Shown: positions 1 through 9,344, counted from the first letter of the stretch. The stretch: 33,770 nucleotides of DNA from an uncultured Alphaproteobacteria bacterium (GCA_902541695.1 CACBRT010000011.1:1-33770); one strand, 5' to 3'. The notes: generated by a model from the sequence alone, not told the origin. Made by a program: numbers and translations.

Positions 1-437
1 CTTATTGATTCACAAAATTTTAATTTCGTTCCACCGTCCGTAGATAAATCTTCTACAAGGATTACTTTTTTTCCCCTAATATTATTTCCTTCAATATGGG
101 CATTAATTCCAAATCCTTTTGGTTTTTTTCGAACATAATGCATAGGAAGATCTAGTTTGTTAGCCAAAAATGCAGCAAACGGTATTCCAGCTGTTTCTCC
201 TCCAACCAGACTTTCAACATTTTTAAGACCTATCTTTTCAACTATAATATCACAACAAAAGTTTATTAAAGTATTTCTGACTTTTGGATATGATATGATT
301 CTTCTACAATCTATATAAACAGGGCTTTTTAATCCTGATGTAAGAGTGAATGGTTTTTTTAAATTGAAATGAACTGCTTCAATTTCAAGCAGTAATTTAG
401 CTGTATTGATTCCTACATCTTTTTCTAAAATACTCAA
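1..437 (-). CDS. pyrE: Orotate phosphoribosyltransferase, 3' end cut by window edge
   Basis: Transfers the phosphoribosyl group of PRPP to orotate, giving OMP in cytosolic UMP synthesis. The 145 residues visible read as the N-terminal two thirds of PyrE: KPFTLTSG near residue 28, SPVYIDCRRIISYP at 38-51, YVRKKPKGFG at 101-110, and the PRPP-binding loop VILVEDLSTDGGTK at 125-138. The C-terminus lies beyond base 1. The start is TTG at 437-435, which overlaps the pyrC stop as TTGA and has AAGGA just upstream on the minus strand; no ATG upstream fits. The overlap implies translational coupling to pyrC, the preceding pathway gene. Identity is firm; the TTG start is inferred from spacing and family length. 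Confidence 0.93.
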   Translation of the reverse strand, partial: MSILEKDVGINTAKLLLEIEAVHFNLKKPFTLTSGLKSPVYIDCRRIISYPKVRNTLINFCCDIIVEKIGLKNVESLVGGETAGIPFAAFLANKLDLPMHYVRKKPKGFGINAHIEGNNIRGKKVILVEDLSTDGGTKLKFCESI

Positions 438-1513
438 TTTGTTTCCTTAAAGGGATTATGAATAACTTGATTTTTCCAATATAAAGGAAAATCTGGATCG
501 AAAACAGTTATAAATTTATTCCCTATATTAATTTTTTTTGGGTGGTTAACAGGTTCCTGAAACTTTGTAAACTTAGTAAATGTAGAATTTAATGGAAGAT
601 TATAAAATTTTGAACCATTAGTAGAAATAAACTTTTCAAGATTTTGCAAGCATGAGTTTTCCTCAAATATTTGTACGATACAGCTCAATGCATTGGGCGC
701 AGAAAAAATACCTGCACAACCACAAGAACTCTCCTTATTATCATCAAAGTGAGGAGCAGAGTCGGTTCCTAAAAAAAAATTCGCATTCCCTGAAGTAGCT
801 GCTTTTAGAATTGCTATTCTATGATGCTCTCTTTTAGCGACTGGTCGGCAGTAATAGTGAGGCCTTAAACCTCCGTTAAAAAGGTGATTTCTATTAAGAA
901 TAAGGTGATGAGCTGTGATTGTTGCAGCTATTTTAGAATTATTTTCCAATATGTAGTCCACACTATTTTTGGTTGTGATATGCTCGAGAACTATTTTTAA
1001 TTCTGGTATTTCGTCCCTAAGTTTTCTAACTGTTTCGTCAAGGAAGTATGCTTCTCTATCATAAATATCAACTTCTGTATTGGTAGTTTCACCGTGTATC
1101 AGCAATGGCAAATCTAGATCTGGTAGTTTTTCTAACAGTTTATAAACTTTTGATAGATCTCTGATTCCACCAGTTGAATTAGTAGTAACTCCCTTAGGAT
1201 AAAATTTTATTGCTTTTATTATTCCACTGTTAGCACCATCATAAATATCTTTTATTGTTGTTTCTTCACTTAAAAAAAGTGTCATTAATGGTTTAAATGT
1301 ATTTTTTGGACTTAATAAGTCTATTATTTTTTTCTGGTAGTTTTTTGCTTGTGACAATTTAATTAATGGGGGTTCTAAATTAGGCATAATTATAGCTTTA
1401 CCGAAATTTTCTGAAGAAAATGGTAAAACTTGTTCAATAATTGGACTTTCTCTTAGGTGTAAATGCCAGTCATCAGGTGTAATAGTGGTTAACGACTTAA
1501 CTTCTTTATTCAT
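434..1513 (-). CDS. pyrC: Dihydroorotase, E. coli-like homodimeric type
   Basis: Zinc amidohydrolase that cyclises carbamoyl-aspartate to dihydroorotate in pyrimidine synthesis. The 359-residue protein shows the metal-site set of the E. coli type in order: HLH at 17-19 (DDWHLHL), Lys103 (AIKFYPKG, the carboxylated lysine), His140 (IHGETT), His178 (LEHITT) and Asp251 (LGTDSAPH). Each is shifted by exactly one from E. coli PyrC. I start at ATG 1513; an in-frame TTG four codons further upstream at 1525 has no better Shine-Dalgarno sequence. It is first in a pyrC-pyrE pair, overlapping pyrE by four bases. Divergent folE lies about 280 bases away. Confidence 0.96.
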   Translation of the reverse strand: MNKEVKSLTTITPDDWHLHLRESPIIEQVLPFSSENFGKAIIMPNLEPPLIKLSQAKNYQKKIIDLLSPKNTFKPLMTLFLSEETTIKDIYDGANSGIIKAIKFYPKGVTTNSTGGIRDLSKVYKLLEKLPDLDLPLLIHGETTNTEVDIYDREAYFLDETVRKLRDEIPELKIVLEHITTKNSVDYILENNSKIAATITAHHLILNRNHLFNGGLRPHYYCRPVAKREHHRIAILKAATSGNANFFLGTDSAPHFDDNKESSCGCAGIFSAPNALSCIVQIFEENSCLQNLEKFISTNGSKFYNLPLNSTFTKFTKFQEPVNHPKKINIGNKFITVFDPDFPLYWKNQVIHNPFKETN

Positions 1514-1794
1514 TTTGCAGATCAAACTTTTATTAATTTTTATAATATCAACATTATACAGTTATTATTAAAAAATTAATTAAGTATTTTCAATTTTATT
1601 ATCAAAATGGATAAATATTTTAAAACTTACATCACAACATATTGCACCTTTAGTTTATGTGATCTATAGTTAGGTGTTTAATCATTGTAGGATAACAAAA
1701 ATTTATTTGATTTTTCTCAAATTTTATCAAAAATTTTAGTTCAAATTCATTGGCTAATGTGCATTTATTTGTGTAATTGCTAAGGAGAGTAATA
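1514..1794. promoter_or_regulatory. Divergent pyrC/folE control region
   Basis: This is the longest gene-free stretch in the window and sits between divergent genes, so it should hold promoters for both. For pyrC, a minus-strand TATAAT (plus-strand 1553-1558) lies about 40 bases before the ATG; I find no convincing -35 at 16-18 bases. For folE no clear -35/-10 pair stands out in the AT-rich background. No stable hairpin, riboswitch-like helix set or credible small gene was seen. Confidence 0.4.
1782..1787 (+). promoter_or_regulatory. Shine-Dalgarno site fixing the folE start
   Basis: AAGGAG lies seven bases before ATG 1795. It selects this ATG over an in-frame TTG at 1777, which would place the site inside the coding region. 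Confidence 0.8.
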
Positions 1795-2409
1795 ATGGGT
1801 GTTCATGATTTTTCTATAAACCCAAAAAGAAAAGAAATTCAAAATTCAGATAAGCCATCTGAAAGTGAAGTACTTGATGCTGTAAAAACACTATTAAGAT
1901 GGACTGGGGATAATCCTGAAAGAGATGGTTTAAAAGATACACCAAAAAGAGTTTTAAAGGCTTACAGTGAATGGTTTAGGGGATACAACGAAGATCCAAA
2001 ATCATTATTAAGCAAAACTTTTGAAGAAGTTAAAGGATATAATGATTGGGTTATTCTTGATTCTATAAGAGTTGAAAGTTATTGTGAACATCATCTTGCA
2101 CCAATTATTGGTATTGCAAAAGTGGGATATTTACCAAATGGGTTTGTTGTTGGTATATCAAAATTAGTAAGAGTGGTAAATTCATATTCAAAAAGGCTCC
2201 AAATACAAGAAAGACTTACCAGAGAGATCGGATTAGCGATTGATGAAGCTTTAAATCCCAAAGGAGTAGCAGTGGCAATAAAAGCTGAACACCATTGTAT
2301 GTGTACGCGAGGAGTAAATAAACCTGGTACTAAAATGCTAACTAGTTCATTTATAGGAGAGGCAGCAAAAGATAATGAATTTAGAAAATCATTCTTGGAG
2401 ATGGACTAA
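1795..2409 (+). CDS. folE: GTP cyclohydrolase I
   Basis: Converts GTP to 7,8-dihydroneopterin triphosphate, the entry step to folate (and possibly to queuosine-type deazapurines). The 204-residue protein is of typical type I length. Visible motifs are the zinc ligands Cys97 and His100 in SYCEHHLAPIIG and Cys168 in AEHHCMCTRG, corresponding to E. coli Cys110, His113 and Cys181, plus the core segment GISKLVRVVNSYSKRLQIQE around 120-139. The start is set by a strong Shine-Dalgarno sequence. Later folate genes folB and folP lie about 7 kb downstream on the same strand but are not adjacent. Confidence 0.96.
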   Translation: MGVHDFSINPKRKEIQNSDKPSESEVLDAVKTLLRWTGDNPERDGLKDTPKRVLKAYSEWFRGYNEDPKSLLSKTFEEVKGYNDWVILDSIRVESYCEHHLAPIIGIAKVGYLPNGFVVGISKLVRVVNSYSKRLQIQERLTREIGLAIDEALNPKGVAVAIKAEHHCMCTRGVNKPGTKMLTSSFIGEAAKDNEFRKSFLEMD

Positions 2410-2510
2410 TAATAACTTTTCAATTTTAGGGAATTTTAAGTGTAATCAAAATTTAACTAAGGTTGAAATATTTAAAAAGCAATTATTGGTAAAATTTGAA
2501 AGCAGTATTT

Positions 2511-3410
2511 GTGGTCAACTCATTTCAAGAAATTATTCAATTATTAAGTAAATATTGGTCAAAGCAAGGATGTTTAATTCTCCAACCTTACGATATTGAG
2601 GTTGGTGCAGGAACTTTTCATCCAGCAACTACTTTGAAAGCATTAGGTAAAAAACATTGGTATGCGGCTTATCTTCAGCCATCAAGGCGCCCAACTGATG
2701 GTAGATATGGAGATAATCCTAACCGTTTACAACATTTTTACCAATACCAGGTTATACTAAAGCCTTCTCCTTCTAATATACAAGAATTATTTCTAAAAAG
2801 TCTCAAAGCAATAGGAATAAATTTTAAAAACCATGATATAAGATTTGTAGAAGATGATTGGGAGAGTCCTACTTTAGGAGCTTGGGGATTGGGATGGGAG
2901 GTTTGGTGCGATGGGATGGAAGTAAGTCAATTTACTTATTTCCAGCAAGTGGGAGGAATTGATTGTAATCCCGTTCCCGGAGAACTGACTTATGGTCTTG
3001 AAAGGATAGCAATGTATATATTGGGGATAGATAATGTAATGGATCTCCCATTTAATGATCCAAATTCTTTATATCCAAAAAAATACGGTGATGTCTTTTA
3101 TAAATCAGAAAGAGAATATAGTCGCTGGAATTTTGATATTGCTAATCATAAAATCTTATTAAATCACTTTAATGACTATGAAAATGAATGTAACAGAATT
3201 CTATCTCAGTCTGATATAGATCCGCAAAGTGGTAATGCTATAATAATGGTTCAACCAGCTTATGATTATTGCATTAAAGCAAGCCATGTATTTAACATAT
3301 TAGATGCAAGAGGGGTTATTTCACCAACCGAAAGACAAAATTTTATTTCAAGAGTAAGAAATTTAGCTAAAATATGTGCTGAAGCTTATATAAAGTCTGA
3401 ACGGAATTAG
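2511..3410 (+). CDS. glyQ: Glycyl-tRNA synthetase alpha subunit
   Basis: Class II aminoacyl-tRNA synthetase alpha chain; with GlyS it forms the bacterial alpha2beta2 enzyme that charges tRNA-Gly in the cytosol. Very conserved segments are visible: [20 protein letters not shown] at about 19-38, [20 protein letters not shown] at about 56-75, and [13 protein letters not shown] further on. About 299 residues, as expected. GTG at 2511 gives MVNSFQEI, matching the usual short lead before SFQ; a TTG at 2496 would add five residues. Neither has a strong Shine-Dalgarno sequence, so the exact start is uncertain. First gene of glyQ / DUF6446-like / glyS. Confidence 0.95.
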   Translation: MVNSFQEIIQLLSKYWSKQGCLILQPYDIEVGAGTFHPATTLKALGKKHWYAAYLQPSRRPTDGRYGDNPNRLQHFYQYQVILKPSPSNIQELFLKSLKAIGINFKNHDIRFVEDDWESPTLGAWGLGWEVWCDGMEVSQFTYFQQVGGIDCNPVPGELTYGLERIAMYILGIDNVMDLPFNDPNSLYPKKYGDVFYKSEREYSRWNFDIANHKILLNHFNDYENECNRILSQSDIDPQSGNAIIMVQPAYDYCIKASHVFNILDARGVISPTERQNFISRVRNLAKICAEAYIKSERN

Positions 3411-3421
3411 TTTAATGAAAA

Positions 3422-3862
3422 ATGTCAGGTAAGATCACAGTAATATTTTTAATAGGAACTACCTTTATTTTTGGAGTAATTTTTTTTTATTTCCAAACTT
3501 TTGCATATTATAAAAAAGTAAATATGAAACAAGAAATACAAGTAAATAAAAAGATAATTAAGGTAAATAAATATGTTGGAATAAGATCAGATATATCAAA
3601 ATTAAAACTTAGAGGTTGCTTTCAAGTAAATCCTACCCACTTTAAAAACCTTGATACGAGTGACAATGCCTCACCGCTTTCTGCTCCGTTCTGGTTTAAT
3701 TGCTTTGACTATAAGTCAATTCAATCTGATATTGATAAAGGACTTTTAAAAGCTTATCTTGCAGCAGAAAATGAAGCTCCTGGTATAGATAGATATATAG
3801 CTGTTTATGAAAATGGTATTGCTTTTGAATGGCGACAACTTAATAAAACTTATTTGGAATAA
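3422..3862 (+). CDS. DUF6446-like membrane-anchored protein between glyQ and glyS
   Basis: Protein of unknown function, 146 residues. One N-terminal membrane segment spans about residues 5-27 (ITVIFLIGTTFIFGVIFFYF), followed by FAYYKKV and a soluble domain that probably faces the periplasm. The domain contains LRGCFQV (Cys66), a second cysteine in FNCFDY, and the C-terminal IDRYIAVYENG...FEWRQLN stretch. From memory, this layout matches DUF6446 proteins found between glyQ and glyS in Rhodobacterales. It ends three bases before the glyS ATG, so it is almost certainly co-translated. The two cysteines could pair as a disulfide. No catalytic motif is recognised, and its place in a tRNA-synthetase operon does not by itself show a role in translation. 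Confidence 0.8.
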   Translation: MSGKITVIFLIGTTFIFGVIFFYFQTFAYYKKVNMKQEIQVNKKIIKVNKYVGIRSDISKLKLRGCFQVNPTHFKNLDTSDNASPLSAPFWFNCFDYKSIQSDIDKGLLKAYLAAENEAPGIDRYIAVYENGIAFEWRQLNKTYLE

Positions 3863-3865
3863 AAG

Positions 3866-5929
3866 ATGTCAGATTTAATTTTGGAGTTTTATTCAGAAGA
3901 GATACCGTCGCGTATGCAACTTAAAGCTTCGCGTGATTTAAAAGTTTTTTTTATAGATGGTCTGTCTTCTTCAGGATTAAAATATAATAAAATTGAAACA
4001 TTTGTAACTCCTAGGCGATTAACTCTTTTCATAAAAAATTTATCAAAAAGTACACCATCTTATTATGAAGAAAAAAGGGGACCAAGAGTAGGTGCTCCAG
4101 AAAAAGCTATAGAAGGATTTATCAAGTCTTTGAATATAAATAAATCCTCTTTATATATCCAGAAAGAAAAAAAAGGAGAATTCTATTTCTATAAAAGTCT
4201 TCATAAGGGACATTCTGCAAAAGATATTATTATTCAAATTACTTCAGATATAATTGACAGGTTCCCATGGCAAAAGTCTATGCGTTGGGGTGAAGGTAAC
4301 CTAAAATGGGTAAGGCCCCTAAAATTTATTTATTGTTCTTTATTTGAAAGTAATAAAAAGCCACAATCAGTTAATTTTAAACTTAATGAAATTGTTTCAG
4401 TAGATTACACAATGGGACATTATCTTATTTCTGATCAGAAGATTTTTCCTAAAAATATTGAAGACTATAAAAACAAACTTTTTGCAAATAAGGTTATTTT
4501 GGACAGGAATGAAAGAAAAACCATTATTATTAAATCCTATGAAGATTTACTCAAAACTGAAAATTCCAAAGTAATTTATGACGATGATCTCCTTGAAGAG
4601 ATTGTGGGTTTAGTAGAGTGGCCGGTGGTTCTTTTAGGTTATATAGATGAGGGATTTCTATCTTTACCGAAAGAAATCCTACAAGTTACAATGAAAGAGC
4701 ATCAGAAATTTTTATCAGTTTTTAATAATAAAACTAAGTTGATTGATAAATTTATAGTTGTAGCGAACATGCTAGCTGACGATGGTGGTAAAGCTATTCT
4801 TGAGGGGAACTCAAGGGTATTAAGATCGAGGCTAAATGATGCAAAATTTTTTTTCGAGAAGGATATGAAAATTATTAAGAATAAAGGTCTATTAAGTTTC
4901 AAAAAGAAATTAAAAAATGTTACATTTCATAATAAAATTGGAAGTCAATTCGACAGGATAAACAAAATTGAAAAACTTTCTTCAAAAATCGCACATTTAA
5001 TTTCAGCTGACACTATAAAATGTCAAAAAGCTGCAAGTTTATGTAAAAATGATTTAGTTTCGCAAGTTGTAACAGAGTTTCCTGAATTACAGGGCACAGT
5101 TGGAAAAATTTATGCAGACTTAGATGGTACAGATATAGATATCTCTAATGCAATAGCAGAGCATTATTTGCCGGTAAAACACGACGATAAGGTTCCTTTA
5201 AATCCAATATCAGTTGTAGTTTCTATTTCTGATAAAATTAATACATTAATTTGTTTTTGGAAAATTAAAGAAAAACCTACTGGATCAAAAGATCCATTTG
5301 GATTGAGAAGGTGCGCTATTGGCTTAATCAGAACTCTAATTGAAAATAAACTTAAGTTAAATATCCGAAAATTGATATTTGATTATTTAAATATAGATGA
5401 ACTTAATGATTTATTTATTTTTTTAGAGGAGAGATTTAGAGTATATTTAATTGAAAGAAATTATGATCATGGTGTATTAGATGCATGTTTATCTTACAAA
5501 GACTTTAATGATCCCTATTTAACTTTTTTAAAAATTAATACGATTAATAATTTCAAAAAAGATAATAATTTTAAAAAATTAACCTATTCTTACAAAAGAG
5601 CAATTAACATATTAAATTCAGAAGAAAAGAAAAATTCGATTATTTTTTCAAAAAAACCTTTATCTAAATTATTTGAAGAAAAAGAAGAGGAAATATTATT
5701 TAAAAAAATAACAGAAGTTGAAAAAAAGGTCAAAAGATCACTTGAAAAGGATGACTTTTATTCAGCGTTATTGTCGTTATCTACATTTGATAATGAAATC
5801 GAGAAATTTTTTGAAAAAGTAACTATCAATGTAGATAACCAAGATGTAAAATTTAATCGTTTAAATTTATGTAATAAAGTGAGGCAAAATATGCATTTAG
5901 TCGCGTATTTCAGTTATATAAATGTTTAG
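3866..5929 (+). CDS. glyS: Glycyl-tRNA synthetase beta subunit
   Basis: Beta chain of the alpha2beta2 glycyl-tRNA synthetase, responsible for much of tRNA recognition. The 687 residues match the family length. Recognisable stretches are LILEFYSEEIPSRM at the N-terminus, FVTPRRLTLFIKNL near 47-60, the SMRWGEGNLKWVRPL segment near 138-152, DAKFFFEKD in the middle and TEFPELQGTVGKIYADL after it, then a lysine-rich, helical C-terminal part consistent with the DALR-type anticodon-binding domain. It starts at ATG three bases after the DUF6446-like gene. No frameshift is seen. A PPDK-like gene follows after 18 bases, suggesting the transcript continues. Confidence 0.96.
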   Translation: MSDLILEFYSEEIPSRMQLKASRDLKVFFIDGLSSSGLKYNKIETFVTPRRLTLFIKNLSKSTPSYYEEKRGPRVGAPEKAIEGFIKSLNINKSSLYIQKEKKGEFYFYKSLHKGHSAKDIIIQITSDIIDRFPWQKSMRWGEGNLKWVRPLKFIYCSLFESNKKPQSVNFKLNEIVSVDYTMGHYLISDQKIFPKNIEDYKNKLFANKVILDRNERKTIIIKSYEDLLKTENSKVIYDDDLLEEIVGLVEWPVVLLGYIDEGFLSLPKEILQVTMKEHQKFLSVFNNKTKLIDKFIVVANMLADDGGKAILEGNSRVLRSRLNDAKFFFEKDMKIIKNKGLLSFKKKLKNVTFHNKIGSQFDRINKIEKLSSKIAHLISADTIKCQKAASLCKNDLVSQVVTEFPELQGTVGKIYADLDGTDIDISNAIAEHYLPVKHDDKVPLNPISVVVSISDKINTLICFWKIKEKPTGSKDPFGLRRCAIGLIRTLIENKLKLNIRKLIFDYLNIDELNDLFIFLEERFRVYLIERNYDHGVLDACLSYKDFNDPYLTFLKINTINNFKKDNNFKKLTYSYKRAINILNSEEKKNSIIFSKKPLSKLFEEKEEEILFKKITEVEKKVKRSLEKDDFYSALLSLSTFDNEIEKFFEKVTINVDNQDVKFNRLNLCNKVRQNMHLVAYFSYINV

Positions 5930-5947
5930 TGTTATTTTAAGTATGAA

Positions 5948-8527
5948 ATGAAAAAAAATATTAGTCCTGTAGTTTCTACTTTCTCAAAAACTGAAATTTG
6001 TCGAAATAATTTTGGCATTAGAGCCGAATTTTTATCTAATTTGGGTAAGGTTGGATATCCAATTGTTGATGGTTATTTTATTTCATCCGATTTTATGAAA
6101 AATTTGGATAATGGAAAGCCAGTGCTGACAATCCCAAAAAAATTTTTAGAATTTGGAACTTTTTATTTAAGGTCAAGTACTGAAAAAAAAGAATGGCCTG
6201 GACCAGATCCTTTCCCTTATATTGGTTTTAATAAAGATACAATTACGAAATTCTCAAAAATCTATGGGAAAAAAAATTTAAGTCTCATATATATAAATCA
6301 TTTAAAAAATTTTGGTGCTAGAGTTTTTGATTTAGATGCAGATTTTTTTGAACATATCATACTTAAATCTGCTAAGAGGAATAATTTAAAATCAATTCGT
6401 AGTTCAAACCTCAGATCTATTAATGGAATAATAAGTGAATTTGAAGAATATTACAGAGTAAGCCTAGGGTTTGCATTTCCAAATGACCCACTTAAACAAA
6501 TACATTATGCCTTGAAAACATTTGTAAAAGAGTGGCAAAGTCCAACATCAAAAATATTACGAAATTCACTTGGAGCTAATAATGATTCTTATTTGGGAGC
6601 TATTATTCAAAAAATGGTTTTTAGGAACCCCAATTCAAATATTATGGATTTAGAAATTCAGTTTTTCGATAGTAATACTGGTGAGGAAAAAATTAATGGA
6701 CGGCTTATCAAGATTGGTAATTTCAATAATTCCTATAAGTCTTTTGAAGGATCCAGTTTAAAAAATTTAAAAGGACAAAAATTCGAAATTGGTAAACCAA
6801 AATTTAATTTATTTTCAAATACTTTTTTTGATAAAATTTATAAGTTAAACTCTATTACAGATACCATTTATAAAGAAAAACTTAAATACAAATTTATAAT
6901 TGGTCAAAAAGATCTTTTTTTAATCGATGCTCAAAAAATTAAATTTGAGACATCTGCTATTCTTAAACTTAGCATTGATTCTGTTGAGAAGGGCATACTT
7001 AGCAAAAAACAAATCATTTCAAAAGTAGATCCAGAAATGTTTATAGAGTCACTACATCCTCAAATTAGTCAAAGCTCTGAACTTAATGTCATTGGTATAG
7101 GATTACCTGCAAGTCCAGGTGGAGTTTCCGGTGTGATTGCATTTACAGCTGAAGAAGCAATTCGAATGAGTTCTAAGGGAATTATAGTTATATTAGTAAG
7201 AAGTGAAACAAGTTCAGAAGATATTCGTGGAATGCATGCTTCAGGTGGAGTTCTTACATTAAGAGGTGGGATGACTAGTCATGCTGCTGTAGTTGCTCGA
7301 GGTCTTGGAAAACCATGTGTTGTAGGTGTAAGTGATTTAAATATTAGCAGTAGTTTGAATTCAATAACTTCTTCTGAAGGGGAAATTTTTAAATCTGGTG
7401 ATACTATAACTATAGATGGTTCAAATGGGAGAGTTTTAAAAGGAAGTGCAAAAATGGTAAAACCAAAACTTTCACAATATTTTTTCGAAATATTAGAATG
7501 GGCAAATGATTTAGGAAAGATAAGAATTAAAGCTAATGCAGACACTCTTAAAGAAGCTAAACAGGCTAAGGAATTCGATGTTGATGGAATTGGGCTTTGT
7601 AGGACAGAACATATGTTTTTTGAAAAGAAATCTCTACAGATTATGCAAAAAATTTTACTATCCTCCGATCCAAACGAAAAAAATCAAGCCATCACAAATC
7701 TTTCAAAAATTCAAGAATTAGAATTTGAAAAAATTTTTAAAATGATGATTGGTAAAACAGTAACCATAAGATTGCTAGATCTTCCAGTACACGAATTTTT
7801 GCCTAATAGTATAAATGAGTTAGAGGTTTTAGCTGATGAACTCAATATGACTTTCCTTCAATTATCTGAATGTTGTAAACAGATGGCGGAGATTAATCCT
7901 ATGTTAGGAAAAAGAGGTGTAAGATTAGGTATTCTTTTGCCAGAATTATATAAAATGCAAGTAAGCGGGATTATAAGGGCAAGTATAAATGTTTATGGCA
8001 AAAACCAAAAAGAATTTTCTCCAGAGATTATGTTGCCTATGGTTTCTTCTTTTAAAGAAGTTAGTCAGCTTAAGAAATTAATCGATGGTGTATTAGCTGA
8101 AGTAAGTTTAGGTTTAAATTATGACATAAATTATAATTTGGGAGTAATGGTTGAAACACCTAGAGCAGCATTAAAGGCAGATGAGCTTGCAAAAATAAGC
8201 TCATTTTTAAGTTTTGGTACAAATGATTTAACACAGATGACATATGGATTAAGCAGAGATGACTCAGGAACTTTTATGAGAGATTATTTAGAGAAAGAAA
8301 TTTTTCCAGTTGACCCATTTAGATCTTTAGATATTGATGGTGTGGGTGAATTATTAAAAATTGCTTCAAAAAAAAGTAGAGGTGCAAATCCTTCAATCAA
8401 ACTTGGTATTTGCGGTGAACATGGGGGAGATCCAACTTCAATTGAGTTTTGCAAGAAAATAGGTTTAGATTTTGTCTCATGTTCACCTTTCCGGGTACCA
8501 GTTGCTAGATTAGCCTCAGCAAAATAG
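5948..8527 (+). CDS. ppdK: PPDK-family protein with degenerate ATP-binding domain
   Basis: Classical pyruvate phosphate dikinase interconverts ATP + Pi + pyruvate and AMP + PPi + PEP. Here the swivelling phosphohistidine domain (RGGMTSHAAVVARG, His445) and the C-terminal PEP/pyruvate barrel are intact: GLCRTEHMFF, IRLLDLPVHEF, VETPRAAL, SFGTNDLTQMT and LGICGEHGGDP with Cys822. The N-terminal nucleotide domain (about 1-340) looks eroded: the GGKGxNLAEM loop reads FGIRAEFLSN, GE(Y/F)LxNAQGED reads NGRLIKIGNF, and QTRNGKR reads DAQKIKF. Length is 859 against about 875. It may therefore be a paralogue with altered or partial activity rather than a true dikinase. From memory, the copy beside glyS in Rhodobacterales is also divergent. 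Family confidence is high; function confidence is moderate. Confidence 0.85.
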   Translation: MKKNISPVVSTFSKTEICRNNFGIRAEFLSNLGKVGYPIVDGYFISSDFMKNLDNGKPVLTIPKKFLEFGTFYLRSSTEKKEWPGPDPFPYIGFNKDTITKFSKIYGKKNLSLIYINHLKNFGARVFDLDADFFEHIILKSAKRNNLKSIRSSNLRSINGIISEFEEYYRVSLGFAFPNDPLKQIHYALKTFVKEWQSPTSKILRNSLGANNDSYLGAIIQKMVFRNPNSNIMDLEIQFFDSNTGEEKINGRLIKIGNFNNSYKSFEGSSLKNLKGQKFEIGKPKFNLFSNTFFDKIYKLNSITDTIYKEKLKYKFIIGQKDLFLIDAQKIKFETSAILKLSIDSVEKGILSKKQIISKVDPEMFIESLHPQISQSSELNVIGIGLPASPGGVSGVIAFTAEEAIRMSSKGIIVILVRSETSSEDIRGMHASGGVLTLRGGMTSHAAVVARGLGKPCVVGVSDLNISSSLNSITSSEGEIFKSGDTITIDGSNGRVLKGSAKMVKPKLSQYFFEILEWANDLGKIRIKANADTLKEAKQAKEFDVDGIGLCRTEHMFFEKKSLQIMQKILLSSDPNEKNQAITNLSKIQELEFEKIFKMMIGKTVTIRLLDLPVHEFLPNSINELEVLADELNMTFLQLSECCKQMAEINPMLGKRGVRLGILLPELYKMQVSGIIRASINVYGKNQKEFSPEIMLPMVSSFKEVSQLKKLIDGVLAEVSLGLNYDINYNLGVMVETPRAALKADELAKISSFLSFGTNDLTQMTYGLSRDDSGTFMRDYLEKEIFPVDPFRSLDIDGVGELLKIASKKSRGANPSIKLGICGEHGGDPTSIEFCKKIGLDFVSCSPFRVPVARLASAK

Positions 8528-8633
8528 ATTGCATTGTGTTTTATTACATAAATGTATTTTAACAATTTTTACTTGCATGATCTTTATTGTAGCTTTAATT
8601 AGCTATTCACTAAGTTATTTTTTGAAAGCAGTT

Positions 8634-9293
8634 ATGAATATATTTAGAAAGTTTAAGTTTATTGTTATTTTAAATTGTTTTTTTATCTATGGTATTAACG
8701 AAATCCACGCAAGTGATCCAAAAAATAATTCTAAAATTGAATCCATTAATTCATTTAAATTATTAAATGACTTTATAAGTTTAGATCTCCTTTTTTTATC
8801 TTCTTTAAATCAAAACCATATAAAAAGTTTTTCAGGACTTTTGGGTTTTGACAAAGCTAACTTTTCTTTTAATGCGCTTGATGATATGCCAAAACCACAA
8901 GCTACATCTGAATTAAAGTGTTTAGCAGAAGCAATATATTTTGAGGCAAGAGGTGAAGAGATTGAAGGGCAATATGCTGTAGGAGAAGTTATTATAAATA
9001 GAGTGTTATCGAAAGAATTTCCTAACAGTATTTGTGGGGTTATTTCAGAGGGTGTTGGTAGATTAAATGGTTGTCAATTTTCATATAATTGTGATGGAAA
9101 ATTAGAGACAATTAATGAAAAAAAAATTTATGAAAGAATCTTAAAATTGTCAAAAATTTTGTTAGAACCGTCAGCGAGATTCTTAACCGACGGAGCAACT
9201 TTTTATCATTCAAAACTTGTGAGTCCTAGTTGGTCAAAGAAATTTAAAAAAACTAAAGAAATTGGTAACCATGTTTTTTATAAATTACCTTAA
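8634..9293 (+). CDS. Secreted SleB-like cell wall hydrolase
   Basis: Likely peptidoglycan lytic enzyme of the Hydrolase_2/SleB family, acting in the periplasm. From ATG 8634 the protein has 219 residues: a signal peptide with basic start and hydrophobic core (residues about 1-26, cleavage after IHA plausible), a low-complexity linker, then the catalytic domain from about 94 with LAEAIYFEARGE (Glu104 as the presumed catalytic residue), AVGEVIINRV, GCQFSYNCDG and GATFYHS. The frame is open back to a TTG at 8529, just after the ppdK stop, which would add 35 mostly hydrophobic residues; I prefer 8634 because it gives a normal signal peptide with GAAAG just upstream. Substrate and timing are unknown. 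Confidence 0.82.
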   Translation: MNIFRKFKFIVILNCFFIYGINEIHASDPKNNSKIESINSFKLLNDFISLDLLFLSSLNQNHIKSFSGLLGFDKANFSFNALDDMPKPQATSELKCLAEAIYFEARGEEIEGQYAVGEVIINRVLSKEFPNSICGVISEGVGRLNGCQFSYNCDGKLETINEKKIYERILKLSKILLEPSARFLTDGATFYHSKLVSPSWSKKFKKTKEIGNHVFYKLP

Positions 9294-9333
9294 ATAATTT
9301 ATTTATTAGGGTAATTCAAAAGAATTTTATAAT

Positions 9334-9339
9334 GGAGGT
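9334..9339 (+). promoter_or_regulatory. Shine-Dalgarno site fixing the folB TTG start
   Basis: GGAGGT sits five bases before TTG 9345. An ATG at 9341 is in another frame and closes after seven codons, so the TTG is the working start. Confidence 0.75.
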
Positions 9340-9344
9340 CATGA

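Noticed and set aside
1607-1669. A 20-codon ORF (starts MDKYFKTYITTYC) upstream of folE, as a possible leader peptide
   Set aside because: No Shine-Dalgarno site, no regulatory codon run and no associated hairpin; expected by chance in this gap.
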